In this document: positions 42,735-55,252 of the stretch, one piece after another
Layout of the letters: every line of letters begins with the position of its first letter
Position numbering within the stretch: the first letter of the stretch is position 1
Source of the DNA: Whitmania pigra
Lineage: Eukaryota > Annelida > Clitellata > Hirudinida > Haemopidae
Direction of reading: 5' to 3'
Length of the DNA: 64,000 nt
Assembly (NCBI GenBank): GCA_021613335.1
Contig: JAJTWR010000320.1
Span: 117,501 to 181,500, forward strand
The notes under the pieces: model-generated
What the model was told of the DNA's origin: nothing
What the model saw: only the letters and a program-made list of their open reading frames with translations
Database searches by the model: none
Position numbers and translations under genes: made by a program

Positions 42735-42892
42735 TTGTACCTCCCTTGAGAGAAACGGGCTTTAAAGGCCAACAATCGTCTCACCGAGTTGTGCGACAAA
42801 AGTTTGCCTCCCGGGGAAAAGTTGAAATGGTTACTGCCCCAAAACATCGGACCACTTTTCGGCCACATTTCAAGAAACATCCCATCCCACTA
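42735..42892 (+). other. Possible exon of an unrecognised gene
   Basis: An open frame on the plus strand, less AT-rich than its surroundings, reads NRLTELCDKSLPPGEKLKWL and then LLPQNIGPLFGHISRNIPSHY-stop. The compact C-terminal character suggests a real 3' exon, but no convincing upstream exon was found between it and the syntaxin-5 start. The antisense frame is also open. I cannot name a family. Confidence 0.25.
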
Positions 42893-43034
42893 CTGATTGT
42901 TCTACATTACAATTTCAAAAACAGGGTTGTTAATTTATTGAAAATCTCAATTGAATGCAATTTCTGGAATACACATTTATAACCCTAACAAAGTAGCTTC
43001 AAAAGTCATTAATAAAAACCTGAAGACTTTTATT

Positions 43035-44063
43035 CTACTCATAAATTCCTACACAAGCCGGCCTGATTGTCTCTTCGTGGAGCTTATATCCACATTTAGT
43101 TACTGCCATGATGCTTCCTGATTCGGGCACAGGTTTTCCTGAAAGTTCTTCAGCTTTGGGTAGTGTAACTACGAAGAGGGATTGATGTATCTTTGGGTTG
43201 AATTTTTCACCTTTGACAGGATCAACCCTGACAAGACCATGTCGACCAAAGACCTGTTGCAACTGAGCTTCAATGCCCTTAACACCTTCCTGCATGGTAC
43301 CCAAAAGGGCACTATCATCACCTTTCTTCTGTGTCTCATCTGTGAAGAGAGAATTAACTTTTGTGAGGACATCAGCCACTGGAAGGAGGTCCTTGCAAAA
43401 GCTTCGAATTCCAAAAATCTTTGCATCTTCCACTTCCTTTCGGAATCTTTGCCTGACACTTTCTGTCTCAGCCAAGGCTCTTTTATACTTATCCTGCAAA
43501 TGTTTAGACCAAAATTACACACAATTTTCAGGAGCTACATTGCAGAGCAGAATAACTTAAGCAGAAATATCTAGCAAGCATTATAAAGCAAACTAACCTC
43601 TAATTCTAACACTTTATCAGACAGTTTGTTTTTCTCTTCTATTATTTCATCATAGTTTATTTCTTTCTTTTCCTGTTCATTCTCAGTTTTCTGATTTACA
43701 TTAGGAGGTTGCTGACCATTTGCATCGGTGTTTGTTGTCGAAAACGAACTTTAAATAAAAAAAATAATGCCTAATGTTGTCACGTCAAACTTTATCATTA
43801 AAAAACGACTATATTATATTGAAGTTATAAGATACTGAAAATGTCTAATGTCATAACACTTTTATTTGAACAACCGTCTGATGCAACCACACTAAAACGA
43901 GTTAAACTAGAACTATACAACTCATTGTAAAATTGAAAAAAAAATCACAAAAAATACTTTCATAATCATACCTCGCACCATACCTAGGAACAATATTTTT
44001 CGATAAAAGACCTTTAAAAGTCTTCCTGACAGCATCGCACATGTAGCGCACTGACATAGCCAT
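43035..44063 (-). CDS. GRPEL1: Mitochondrial GrpE nucleotide-exchange factor
   Basis: Three exons, 43972-44063, 43598-43748 and 43035-43493, give 233 residues. GrpE promotes ADP release from mitochondrial Hsp70 during protein import and folding in the matrix. The first ~30 residues (MAMSVRYMCDAVRKTFKGLL) form a basic, amphipathic targeting peptide. A polar linker precedes the long helix (NYDEIIEEKNKLSDKVLELE then RALAETESVRQRF). The compact beta domain follows with FGRHGLVRVDP, GEKFNPKIHQSLF and the closing VTKCGYKLHEETIRPACVGI, which matches the GrpE signature (GYxLxxRxIRPAxVxV). The start chosen is the first ATG; a second Met two codons later is equally plausible. It is divergently transcribed from RARS2, about 560 bp away. 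Confidence 0.95.
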
Positions 44064-44622
44064 CGCCGGTGTCAAAATTCAATGTGAACAGTGAAAACAT
44101 TCAAAGGCCACAAAAACCGAGGTTTTAAAAAATGTTAAGATTTAGTTTTTATAATAACTAATTTGTTTAAAAAATTATTTTAATATTAATTTATTACATA
44201 AAAATATTATATATTACTTAATATTATTGCATAAAAATATTATATATTACTTAATATTATTGCATAAAAATATTATGTAATTATGAATATGAAAATCATA
44301 TTAATAATGATTTACATGTTTTAATATAATACAATGATAATAAAAAAACATTGTCAAAAATTGCAAAACTATGACAATTATTTTTAAAGTCATAAAGTGT
44401 TAATGTACTTGCTATTCATTGTGTTTAAAATGCACATAAAAATTTAGAATATTTTTAAAGAAATATTTGAGTTATTTGGGTATATATTATTATATTTGGG
44501 TTAAAAGTAAAAATGTTGTGGTTCATGATTTGAATAGATAAGTTCTATATCGCGAATTGTCTTCTATGCATACAGCAGTTTTAAAAAACTTTTTTGTGTA
44601 ATATAGCCATTCTAATAATCAT
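44064..44622. promoter_or_regulatory. Shared upstream region of GrpE and RARS2
   Basis: A ~560-bp spacer separates the two divergent start regions. It is extremely AT-rich and contains a 33-bp unit starting CATAAAAATATTATATATTA repeated about 2.5 times at 44197-44279. A bidirectional promoter is inferred from geometry only; no defined motif was recognised. Confidence 0.45.
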
Positions 44623-47600
44623 GATACTGGGCCTGAAGCGCGGAGTGGTTTCTAAAGTTTGTGTGGACTGCGGCTTGTCACCCTCGTTTCTATTTTTGAA
44701 TGAATGCCTGTCTTAACGTCAGATTGCGAAATTCGTGAGGTCAAGCTTGTCTGAAGAACACGATTTGCTAAAGGTCGAGCGATACCTGGAAAGCTGCACT
44801 TCTTTCTGTCCAGCTCAAAAGAGTACGAAGTACGAAAGTAGAGCTAATAATATTTGTGCAAGAACCGCAGCTTATGCTATTCGGCACATTTCCCAAGTTT
44901 ACTCTAATTAGTTTGTTTTAATGTTGCGATGTGCTAGGTGCTGAATTTTGTGAAGAATTAAAACTAGGTTTTCTATGATACAGGTTTGATGGCAGAGTGT
45001 TACAACTTCAAAGTAGTGTCCTAAACTCTACAGAATTTGGATCACTCGACATAGGCGACTTACATAGTGATGTAAGTGAACAGTGATGTTGGCCTACACT
45101 GTTCAACTTGTTTTGCTTACATAAGTTTTTTTTTGTTAGAGTGAAATATCAAAGAATTCAGATGGAATTTACTTCCAAGTGCCTGCCGAATCCCTGGTAG
45201 AAGTATGAAAATCATCTTTTTAAAATATGGATAGCTTTTGATGAATAAACTATAAGTTTGTAAGATGTGCAGGTAGAGTGTATTGATGCTTGAGAGTTTT
45301 ATGCTCTTTTTTTTGTACACCTCTAATTTTTTTGTAAACCTCTAATTTAAAATCAGTATTTGTAAAATAGATTGCATAATCAAATTCTTAAAGAAATTTG
45401 ATGTTCTTTATTGTAAAGGCAGTCCTGACAGATATTAACTGTAATCCTACTTCTTATGGCAAAAGACAAGCATCCAAAGTAACTCAGTATTTCAATGGAA
45501 AAAAACTTGTAAATATTCCAAGAAAGGAGAATGTTGTGATTGATTTCAGGTTTGTAAAATGTTTGTTAGGCTGGGTGATCTGGTTACTAAAGTCATGAAT
45601 GTTGCTTTGAGAAATTGACATTTTGAGGCATACTTGGTTTTATGTTGGTGACTCTGGCAGCAGTGAGGTGGGTCAGGTTTTTTGCAAAATTTGAGTAAAC
45701 ATCATGTAAACATTGAAAATATACAAATGATACATTTTTTGAAAGGGGAAATAATTGCCTCTCATTATTTAATTTACTGAATTTTAATATTTTAAAAATT
45801 TCATCCAAAAATAAACTTAAATTATTTAAAATGAAAATTTTAATGTGGCATATATAATCTTATATTTATGACCCCTCACCACTGCCGACTGCTGCTAGAG
45901 TAATAGGGGTCTTGGTTTCAACTTTCTTTTGTAATATTTTGTAAGTGGTATGTAGAATTAAACTAATCACCAAGGGATGCAATGGGGTGATATTTGGAAT
46001 AATGATAAATTAAATTGCTCTTTGTGCATTATTGGGCAAAAGTTAACTAAAATATTATTAACTTTTAGTTAAACTATTTTTCTAAGATACAAGTTTAACT
46101 AATTCAAAAAAGTTTAGTTAAAATGGTAGTTTAACTAATATTTTTAGTTACTAATTAAAAAGTTTAATTAATAAATGTTAGTTAGTAAAAATTTTAAAAT
46201 ATACATAGTTTTTATCTGATTCATGTGTTAGTAATCAATAAATAAGGAAATGATAGTGAAAGATTGCTTCAAAGATATAAAAAAAAAGAGCAGTATACAA
46301 TTGACACTATAACCAATGTGAATGTTGGCAATGCCTGCAAGAAAGTGGTAGAGATGATGATACTATTTCCACACAAACACTCACTAAATTAGGTTGCAAG
46401 TGTGGATGCTTTTGAAGCAAGGATAAGTTGTAGCACAGGTCCTACGATCTAGCAGTGGGTAAAGTGCAGGCATTGTGGAATTCAGTAAGTAGGAGCTCAA
46501 AGCAAATGGCACTGCGAAGGAAATTGCAAGAAAAACTTTTTAACCTATAAAATAAAAACCTTTATTCAGCCTACTAGTACCAGATGCTGGACGGAGTTGT
46601 GGAAATTGGATTGGAAAATGTGAACGTTTATCAATCAGCGTTGGGAATTGCTGCAATGACTGAATTATGAGTTAATGACTGTCTTGCCTTCCCTATAATT
46701 GTTGAAGCATTTAAGAAAAGCAATGTTACAGTTCCAAGTTCTGCAGTTGTTGAAAGACTGTTCAGGGCAGCTGCACATGTGTTCACTGGTTGTAGATGCA
46801 AAATGGCTGATAAAACTATTGATATGCTGATTTTTTTATCAAGATTTAAATCAGAAATCAATTTCAGTCTAAATGTTATCATGTCAATTTTGGTCTTTCC
46901 TTGCAGTTTTGTTGATGTTACATAAACATTTATGACATTGAGTCATTATGTCCACTGGTATTTGATGAAAGAAATGCCTAAAAGTTATGAAAAGTTTAAT
47001 TATTTTCTTTTAGTTTTGACAAGTTTTATAAAGTAATTGTAACTAAAATTATTTAGTTAAAATCTATTTAAAGTTTAGGTATATCAATGCAACTCAAATG
47101 AAATTGAAAGCTTTAATAACAACAATAAAAAAGAGCCAACAAATTTAAAAATGTCTCCAACAGAACTACATTAGTTAACTTAAAGAACTCTATAAGCCAG
47201 ACACTCCTATAGCCTTATTCTGTTATTATTATTTTTTTTTATTGGTGGTCTAAAAAAATGTACTAGAAGGTCCTTAAAACCAAATTTTTCAAATTCCTGT
47301 ATGACCCATGTTTGCGTGTTGAATTTGTCTTTTTGTTCTCTTTTTAAATTGATTAATGATTGCAAATGATTTCATTTAACAGTTCTCCTAATATTGCGAA
47401 ACCTTTTCATGCTGGACATCTAAGGTCCACCGTAATTGGAATGTTTGTGGTCAACATCTCCAAATTGTTCGATCAAAATGTAACTTCCGTCAACTACTTG
47501 GGCGACTGGGGAACACAGTTTGGTAAGGAAACGTTTTATTCTAATTTGCCATCTATTAGTGTTTTATTATTTAAATTAGTATTTCTGCTATATGTTGAAA

Positions 47601-50600
47601 TTGTTCTCCATAAAATTAATCACTCCTCTAACTTACTCTAACATACCAACCAATATTAAATCGTACATCTCAATATTCCTTATCAATATTCAAAGGATTA
47701 TATAAGTCGCACTTACTTCTTTTGAATACTATTAACTTGAATTCACATGAACTTAATTAAAAATTAATCTAAACTCATATTTTGTTCATAGTTGAGTTAA
47801 TTCTGTTCATTTAAATAGGTTGTTTCTTAGCGGGTTTAATGCACCCTTCAGGCCTCGTTTGTCTGTCATTCATTGTTGATTTTATTTTTCCATGTTGACA
47901 TATGATGATGCCATGAAGAACAAAAAATATAAATCAGTCTACAATATTCTGACAATATCATGCAAATACTTTGCTACAAAGTTCCTTTTTAATGTTTGAT
48001 GGATTTGAATGTTCTTCAGGGTACATGGCAGTTGGTTTTGAAAAGTATGGATCAGAGGATGCCCTGAATAAGAATCCCATTCAGCACCTTTTTGATGTAA
48101 GTTTCTCATTTAACCATTTACAATTTAGAGACTGTTTATGTTAAGTGAGTTATAAACGTTTTGCCTCAATAGTAACAGACAGGTAAAATGAAAAAACGAA
48201 TCATTATTTGTTTTTTGATTGAAAAAATAAAAATGATTTGTTAGAAAAATTGGTTATCTTAGCACTTTTTAACTTCAAGGTTTACGTAAGGATAAACAAA
48301 GATGGAGACGCTGATCCGTCAGTGCATTCTCGGGCAATGTCTTTCTTCAAGAGTCTGGAAGAAGGTAATGTAATTGAGTTAAAAAAAGTACTTTTAAATG
48401 AATTTAATTTAACAATGGATCTTCTGTTAGTACAAACAAATGGGATTAAAAGAGAATCACTGCATTATTGCATGTTATAAATCTGTTTGCAATTCAAGTT
48501 GATTGTGATAGTGTTGCATAGATACTTGCTAATTCTAATCTGATGCTTGTGGTAAGCCTTAAGTGTATAAAGTAGAGTTGTTGCATAAAAACATTTCTTC
48601 ATACTTCAATATTGATAGACTTTTTTATGCAGGTGATGAGAAGGCTGTTGAGTTCTGGCAGAAGTGCAAAGGTGCCAGCATTGATGAATTGAACAAGATG
48701 TATCAAGTATTCAGTTGCTTTGTCGCACTTTATTATTTAGATGCATTTAACTTTATTTGTTTTTAATATTTGAAATAGGCCTGCCATTAAATATCTATTT
48801 TCAATGTGCATTGTTGGATAAGTTATATTAAATCTTACAAACCAACAGAGACTAGGTATCAGTTTTGATGAAAGCACAGGTGAATCTCAATATTCAGCAA
48901 AGGCAAAGAACCTCATTTTGATGTTGAGAGAGAGGAACTTAATGGAAGTCAATGAGAAGTGAGTGACATTTTGAATTTTTTGTTGTCATTACTATCAATT
49001 TTCTGGTGAACTTGAGCCTTGCTTGTTAGTCAATACAGGAAATGGTGCTGAATTGTTATAATAGTAGAGGTTATATGAATTTTAAGGATTAGTTGGTAAG
49101 TATTTTAAATACAGTGTCAGGTCAATAACATTTTTGTCAAGTGTTTCATGAACTAATGGGCAGGGATTAGACGAGAGGTTTCAGACTGATAGTTTGACAG
49201 TTCCGCTTTGTTCTCAACTCAGCCTGAGGTGCCATGGAACACCATTGGGTTGGGAAGTTGTAGCACCTTCTTGTCTCATAAAGATGGGGATAGTCTGTCA
49301 TAGATGTATTGATACAACTTTTAAAAGTTTTAAAATTGAACTATTTGTAAATTTGATCAGATCAGAAGGGTCACAAAAATAAAAAGTGGCAGAGCAGTAA
49401 CCAGGGCAAATGTTCTTGAAACATTTTTATTCAAAATTCTTTCATTGATCCAAGTGCTGGTCTACCAGTACCCTAAATTAGCTAATCAAATTATTGGACC
49501 CATTGTCTGCTACAGTTAACTTGCTAGATTATAGTGTTGATCCGGCCCTGTATCCAAATACAATTCCTGAGAATTCATCGAATTTTGGGCAGCAAAAATA
49601 GCAACATTTGCCTAGCATTAATAAAAGATGACTTTTTGAATTTCTTTTGAACAATCATTTCTAATGAGTCCATAATTTCCACAACTGAAGCATCGGGGAC
49701 CAATCTTCTCTGATTTGTGCTGATTCTCTTGGTTTGATTCTGCTTGGAGACTCTCAAATCCTTCATGCCACCCTTCATAATTAATTGCATCACAAATTAC
49801 AAAGTGGTGTCTTGCTGGGAACTTTGGATCCCCAAAATCAAGAGTGTGAAGGTTTCAAGTACCAGTCAATTAGAACTAACTGAGATATGGCCCTTATGAC
49901 ATTGTCGTGAAATGGTTCTCTTAGTTTTATAATAATAATAATAAAAGTGCATTTGTATAGCACCATAAGCATCAGCGTCAGGAGTTGTCGTCCTTGGTTG
50001 CCGTGGGAAGAGGTGAGTCTCGAGGCTGGCCTTGAATTGGTTGAATGATGCAGAGGCCCTGAGGTTAGCTGGTAGATGTCTGAGGTGTGGTGAACTTGAA
50101 GGACTTTGCTTCAAACTTGTTCCTCGGAATAGGAATGCTGAGAAAGTTAGATGTTTCCGACTCCAAGCATCTCGAATAGGAGTGCGGGGAGAGGGTACTG
50201 GCGATGTAGCATGGCATTCCAGTGCTGAGGGCCTTATGCACGAGGAGAACAACCTTGAACTTAATTCTATCAGCAACTGGAAGCCAACGAGGTACTCGCA
50301 ATGCTTCGGTTGGTTCGGCGTTGCCTCCGATCACAAGTTAGGCTGCTTTGTTTTGAATCCTCTGCAGTTTCTGAGAAAAGCAGAGGATAGTTGATGTAGA
50401 AGGGATTTGTAGTAGTGGAGCCTTGACAAGATGAGGCATCGGCAGAGATCTGCGGCCACATCAACTGCGAGAAGGTGCCTGGCGTGGCATAAATTTCATA
50501 GTTGGTAGTTGCACACTCTGACTACCCTGGAAACGTGTCTCTCGAAGAAGAGGGTGCTGTCAAGGGTAATCCCGAGAAGTTTGCTACCAAAAATGTCACA

Positions 50601-53528
50601 TTCCTCTCTGGAACAGGGAAACAATCCACTATGGTGAATTTGGTGTCAAAAGTCAAAAGCGAGATGTACCCCTTTATCACCTCTAGGAGTCTTCAAAATG
50701 CAGACTAATGCACTTACCATATGGCTTTTGGTTGGAACAATTGTCGGGTTTCAACATGTCACTTAAAATCATTTCTAAAATTGTTTTGACACTTCTGCTT
50801 TCAGCAATTGAGGAATATTCAATATACAAATTTGTTGCCTGTATATTTTCTTCTTGTTTCTTAATGGACTTTAGTTCATATATCTCTTGGCAGAGATATT
50901 CATATTGTCTTGAACTAACACATTTGATTTCCTGAGAGCATTCTTCACTTCTTCCTATTCTATATTAATTATTTTTATTAGAACAGGTGTTCAATATGTG
51001 GATGTAACGGTAGAAGGAGACAAAGCCCCAGTGTTTGCAAACCTTCTCAAGAGTGATGGATCAACCTTGTATCTCACCAGGTGATGTTGATAATGATAGT
51101 TTGATTGATTTGTGTCTGATGCAGAGATTTCGTGCCTTACTGGACTATTAAACTTGTGGTCAAACGAATGTCTTGTAATTTATATTTTTATGTGTTTGGC
51201 AATGTGAATGATGTGTTGATAACATTGAGTTGATTTTCTTTAATAGGGATGTTGCTGCAGCTCTGGAAAGATACACCGAATACAATGCCGATAAGCTAAT
51301 CTATGTGGTAAGGCTATTTTGTCCAGATTCTTGTAGTTGATGTTATTACGTAAGGTTCTTATTAAGTCATTGTGATGTCAATGGTAGTCCCCAGTTGATA
51401 TGTCGATATATGAATTATTAATTCTCTTTAAAGACCGACTTTAATATTGCACAAATTAATGAGATGTAATTGATGATCTTACAAGGTAGAAGGTGGTCAA
51501 TATCTTCATTTCCAACACCTGGAAAGGATCCTTCAAAAACTGAGGCCAGGTTCCAGAGGGAATGGGCTCCTACACCTGAGGTTTGGAAGAGTGGAAAAGA
51601 TGAGCACAAGGAAGGGAAAAGTGGTGCTTCTGAGGGATGTTTTGGACGAGGCCGGATCACTCGTGAGGGAACGAATGCTGGCGAAACACAGTGAGTGGTG
51701 GAAATTAATGGATTCTTTGCTTATAGTGATTGTGATGATTATGATTTTAATTATTACAATAAGTAACAATTCATTAAGTTCAAAAATATATCATTTCAAT
51801 CCATCCCATGACAAAATAATGTGACAATCTTATTTTCAATGCATTGCTTATCAATTATTTATTAAATTTTGGTTCAAATGTGAGTCAATTAAATGTTTTT
51901 TAATTTAGTTTTTGCTTAGTTTTTATTAATTTAGAGCTTAATTTGGTGTTGTGGACAAGCACTAGCAAGAAGTGCCCAACATTCCACCTGTGGAAAATAG
52001 TCACAACAAATGACAAGTTTATAAAATAATTTCAAATTACAAATTTTTGTCTTAATATATATGGTATTGACATATTCTTCTAATTACCTTCACACATCTG
52101 CAACATTTTAAAAAGGCTTGGGTTATAAAAGGTTAAATATATTTATTTGTTGTTCAACAGCAACGAAAGTCGAGGGAGAAGATTTGGATTTTGTAGCAGA
52201 AAAACTTGCCGTTTGCGGGATTGTTGTGCAGGACTTGAAAAGATTTCGAGTTCACAACTACGCCTTCAATTGGAATGAGGTTCTTAGCTTTGAAGGCAAT
52301 ACAGGTGTATTTCTTCAGTACACCCATGCCAGATTGTGCAGGTGAATTATAGTACTGCAATCATGTCCATGTAATACAATTAAATGAGATTCAGTTAATG
52401 AAGCTGATGGCTCCAATGTATCAGTTTTGGAAGATATGTGCAACATCCTACAGTTGTTAACTAGAATTTAACCGAATACCATCTACTTTACCTTATTCCT
52501 TATCTTTTGCCATTTAAAAAATGTGATTTTATTTTTGCCAGTTTGCTTCGCAATTCCGATGACATTCCTCCAGACTATTCGATTGACTTTAAAGTGCTTT
52601 CTGAAGACTCTGCCATTCAACTGGTTCTCCACCTCGCCAGGTAAATATTCCAGCTGTATAATAAAAGTATTATAAAAAAAACAAACAAGTACATATTATT
52701 CTCTTGTTTATAAAGAAAAACAAAATATGTACGATTTAAAGAAGATTATAAAATATCATTGTAATTATCACAATATTTTTATATCATCATCACAGCTTAT
52801 GTTTATTTAGCAATTTGTAGTTGTGAGTGGTTTATGATTCAGGTTTGATGAAGTCCTCATCAAATCCTACATGGAGTATGAAGCCTTTTATCTGATGCAG
52901 TATCTCTTCACACTGGGGTGGGTAGACTTTGTTACTGGTTGTAGAATGTTTTATTGATGATCATTGATGCTTAATTAACTTGATTAATTACTATTCGGTT
53001 AAAGAATCTAAAAAAAACTAGTGTCATCATTTATCCAATATTCTAATTGATTTATAAATTATGCCAGAAATAATTTAAGGAATAGTATAAATACGTCCAG
53101 ACAAAATATGAAGCATGTTATCTAATTTCACAGGGGTTTGATCAACGTAGCTCACAGGGAGTTGCAAGTGAAAAATCAGTCAAGAGATGTTGCAAATGTA
53201 AGACCTGCTTTTACTATTTTGAATGACCATCAATAGAATAATAATTATTATGCATTATTTTGACATTTTTATTATTTTTATTTTTATTATTATTAATTGA
53301 ATGTATATCCAGATAAACTATTGGTTAAATGAAGGATTCTGATTGGATGGAAGGGCTTATTGAATTATAGTAAATTTATCAGCTGTTATTTGGGCTGAAA
53401 ATGTTAAATGCCATCAAGTAAATTTTCTGATTTTATTCCAGGCTAGGTTTATGCTGTTTAAATCTGCCAGACAAGTACTGAGAAATGGATTAAATGTTAT
53501 AGGCATTGAGCCTTTGGAGAGGATATGA
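44623..53528 (+). CDS. RARS2: Mitochondrial arginyl-tRNA synthetase
   Basis: Charges tRNA-Arg in the mitochondrion. Well-supported exons: 44984-45071, 45140-45202, 45419-45549, 47383-47522, 48020-48096, 48280-48364, 48633-48706, 48849-48958, 50982-51080, 51247-51307, 51486-51690, 52161-52341, 52542-52640, 52843-52917, 53134-53197, 53442-53528. They join in frame to 545 residues. An upstream exon near 44740-44880 ([19 protein letters not shown]) is open, and exon 1 probably starts near 44623 ([10 protein letters not shown]), but those junctions are unresolved. Class I signatures: the HIGH motif as HAGH in [49 protein letters not shown], the KMSKS-like KMSTRKG, then the DALR-type anticodon domain with [20 protein letters not shown] and HARL. 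The C-terminus is [18 protein letters not shown] and NYLGDWG are typical of the mitochondrial/yeast type, not cytosolic RARS1. Its introns carry a hAT relic and an antisense LINE relic. Confidence 0.93.
46027..47085 (+). mobile_element. hAT transposon relic related to the 11756 MITE
   Basis: The left ~280 bp (ATTGGGCAAAAGTTAACTAA onward) matches the MITE at 11756-12091, and so does the stretch at about 47035-47080. Between them lies a broken hAT transposase on the plus strand. It reads [10 protein letters not shown] (the usual NxxTRW region), then [20 protein letters not shown] and [20 protein letters not shown], the C-terminal dimerisation domain. The extreme right terminus is lost. It lies in the intron between the VVIDFS exon and the HIGH-motif exon of RARS2, in the same orientation. 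Confidence 0.88.
49925..50660 (-). mobile_element. LINE (CR1/L2-like) reverse-transcriptase 3' fragment
   Basis: Minus strand reads [19 protein letters not shown], then a segment aligning to [62 protein letters not shown] and finally [19 protein letters not shown]. This is the complete C-terminal third of a CR1/L2-type RT in correct order, interrupted by at least three frameshifts or stops. It ends in a short 3' UTR and an AATAAT tail at 49928-49943. It lies antisense in the RARS2 intron between 48958 and 50982. Confidence 0.92.
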
Positions 53529-53649
53529 AGTTTAAAAGCTATAACGGCAATTATGTCTCAATATTTATTTGAACCTTTTGACAATTTTTTTTATAATTAA
53601 TATATTATATGCGGATATAAAAACAATACCAGATTTGTTAAAAACTGCT

Positions 53650-53880
53650 TATTGAAATTCAAGTTCCCAGGGATTGTTCAGTACTGTGCAAGGATTATAA
53701 ATCTCTAAAACCCAGCAATATTGGATGTGATGCCTCCAAGATTTTGTCCAACTCTTCTTCCGATTTGGTACCAGCCATAAATTTACTTGAGGACTAACCA
53801 TTTTGTAAATGAGACCAGAAAATACTTCTGGGTTATAACTGGAAAGCTGAGGATGAGCAAGCGCTCATGACTTTTCTTTC
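53650..53880 (-). pseudogene. TBP-related gene fragment past RARS2
   Basis: Minus strand reads QLSSYNPEVFSGLIYKMVSP, which aligns with the third quarter of the TBP-like protein at 63222-63995. About ten residues (the segment with the last intercalating Phe and SGK) are then deleted, and the frame shifts. The rest aligns at the DNA level through the stop codon and 3' flank. No 5' half of the gene remains. It begins about 120 bp downstream of the RARS2 stop, on the opposite strand. Confidence 0.88.
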
Positions 53881-55252
53881 AAATTTTTGGCAAAAATATT
53901 TCGTCAAATAGGCGATAGTTTTATCGGAATATAAATCTTAAAGCAGGAAAACCACCTAATTTTAGTTAAACTTCTGAAAGCACGAACAAATTTATACAAA
54001 CAGAGTATAATAGTCACTTCCTTACTAATTCGAATATGCCGAAGTTCTCACGAAACTTTCAAATTACTATAAAACTGTCCTTTTCGTAAAGGCTTCGAGG
54101 ATATGTAACTTTCTATATTATTGAGAGTTATTCTTATCATAAATAAGTTTTATCTTATCATAAGTTATTAGAAAAACTTATCCTAAATTATAAAACCAAT
54201 GGCAATTTTTAATATGTGCCAAAGGAAAACAATCTTACAGTGGCCTGGCCATTTGTATGCCAGGTATATTGCAATTTAATTACATTTGTACTTACATTAC
54301 AAATAAGTTTACAAGCAATAAGGTTGCGCGTATATGTGTTATAGGTATATGTTAAGAAACTTCACGCAAATGATGCTCTGGAGACGGAAGTCATGTGGAT
54401 GTTTCTTGGTGCTTGGACGTAGGCATCGGACACAGTTTGACCGCCTTACCGTCTACTTGACGAGTCGATTCAGGAAACTGTCCGAACACGAATTTTCAAA
54501 AACCGTTTAACTCGTTTTGACCCGCTCGACTCGACTAGTCAAGGAATTTTTTTTCAAATTTAACAAGTCGGAACTAAGATTTCATCTATGACCAAATTAT
54601 TAATTTTGACTCGTTTTTATAACAATTGGATTATAACAGGTGGAGTTGATCTGCAACAGCCTGAGGAATGCAGTGCTCCTCATTAGCTGTCATTGTGAGC
54701 GCCTGTCTTTAAAAATATGATAAACTGGTCTGCCGTTATAGTTCTTTTTGCTAGTATTAACTTTTAACATGTTTTATTATAATAAAATATTATTTTAATA
54801 ATTTCTAGCAGATGCTTCTAGTATACTTTATTATACATGGCTACTGTTTATTTTATATTAGATTTACTTAGATTTAATTTTGTATTATATTTTCCAAATG
54901 ACAGCTCCCCCCCCCCTAAATCCGCCCTAGCAATGTTTGGATAATCAATAAGTTGGAATAAATATCACTGAAAGCAAATGATATAGAGAAAATAAGAGAA
55001 TCTCAAAACATATAAGGCCTTATGGTATGAAGGTTGCAGCACTACAATACTTTTGACATATGGCCATCTGACACATTTCTTTCCGTAGATTGCTCATTTA
55101 TTATCATCAGAAAAAAGGACACGTCTATAATTCTAAATGGAAATAACAATGAAAATTGAAAAATTTAAATAAAAATGAAAGACTGAAAGTTTCCACTCCG
55201 AATCCAAAAAAACGTGTGTCGTCAATATATATTTTATTGATTTGTGTCATGT
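53881..55252. other. Spacer between TBP fragment and TBP-like gene 1
   Basis: AT-rich with no recognised gene. A G/C-rich tract at about 54905-54931 (poly-C then CTAAATCCGCCC) matches one end of the inverted-repeat element at 29909-30181. Nothing else is supported. Confidence 0.4.

Noticed and set aside
50032..50394. 120-codon plus-strand frame in a RARS2 intron
   Set aside because: Antisense to a LINE reverse-transcriptase fragment read clearly on the minus strand.
52843..53528. Idea that the window holds a second complete RARS2 gene at 62.7 kb
   Set aside because: Only one 64-nt exon and its intron flanks are present there; no other exon or the last exon could be found.
44623..53528. Cytosolic arginyl-tRNA synthetase RARS1
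   Set aside because: The [10 protein letters not shown] / [11 protein letters not shown] pattern and the C-terminal DALR segment resemble the mitochondrial type RARS2 more closely.
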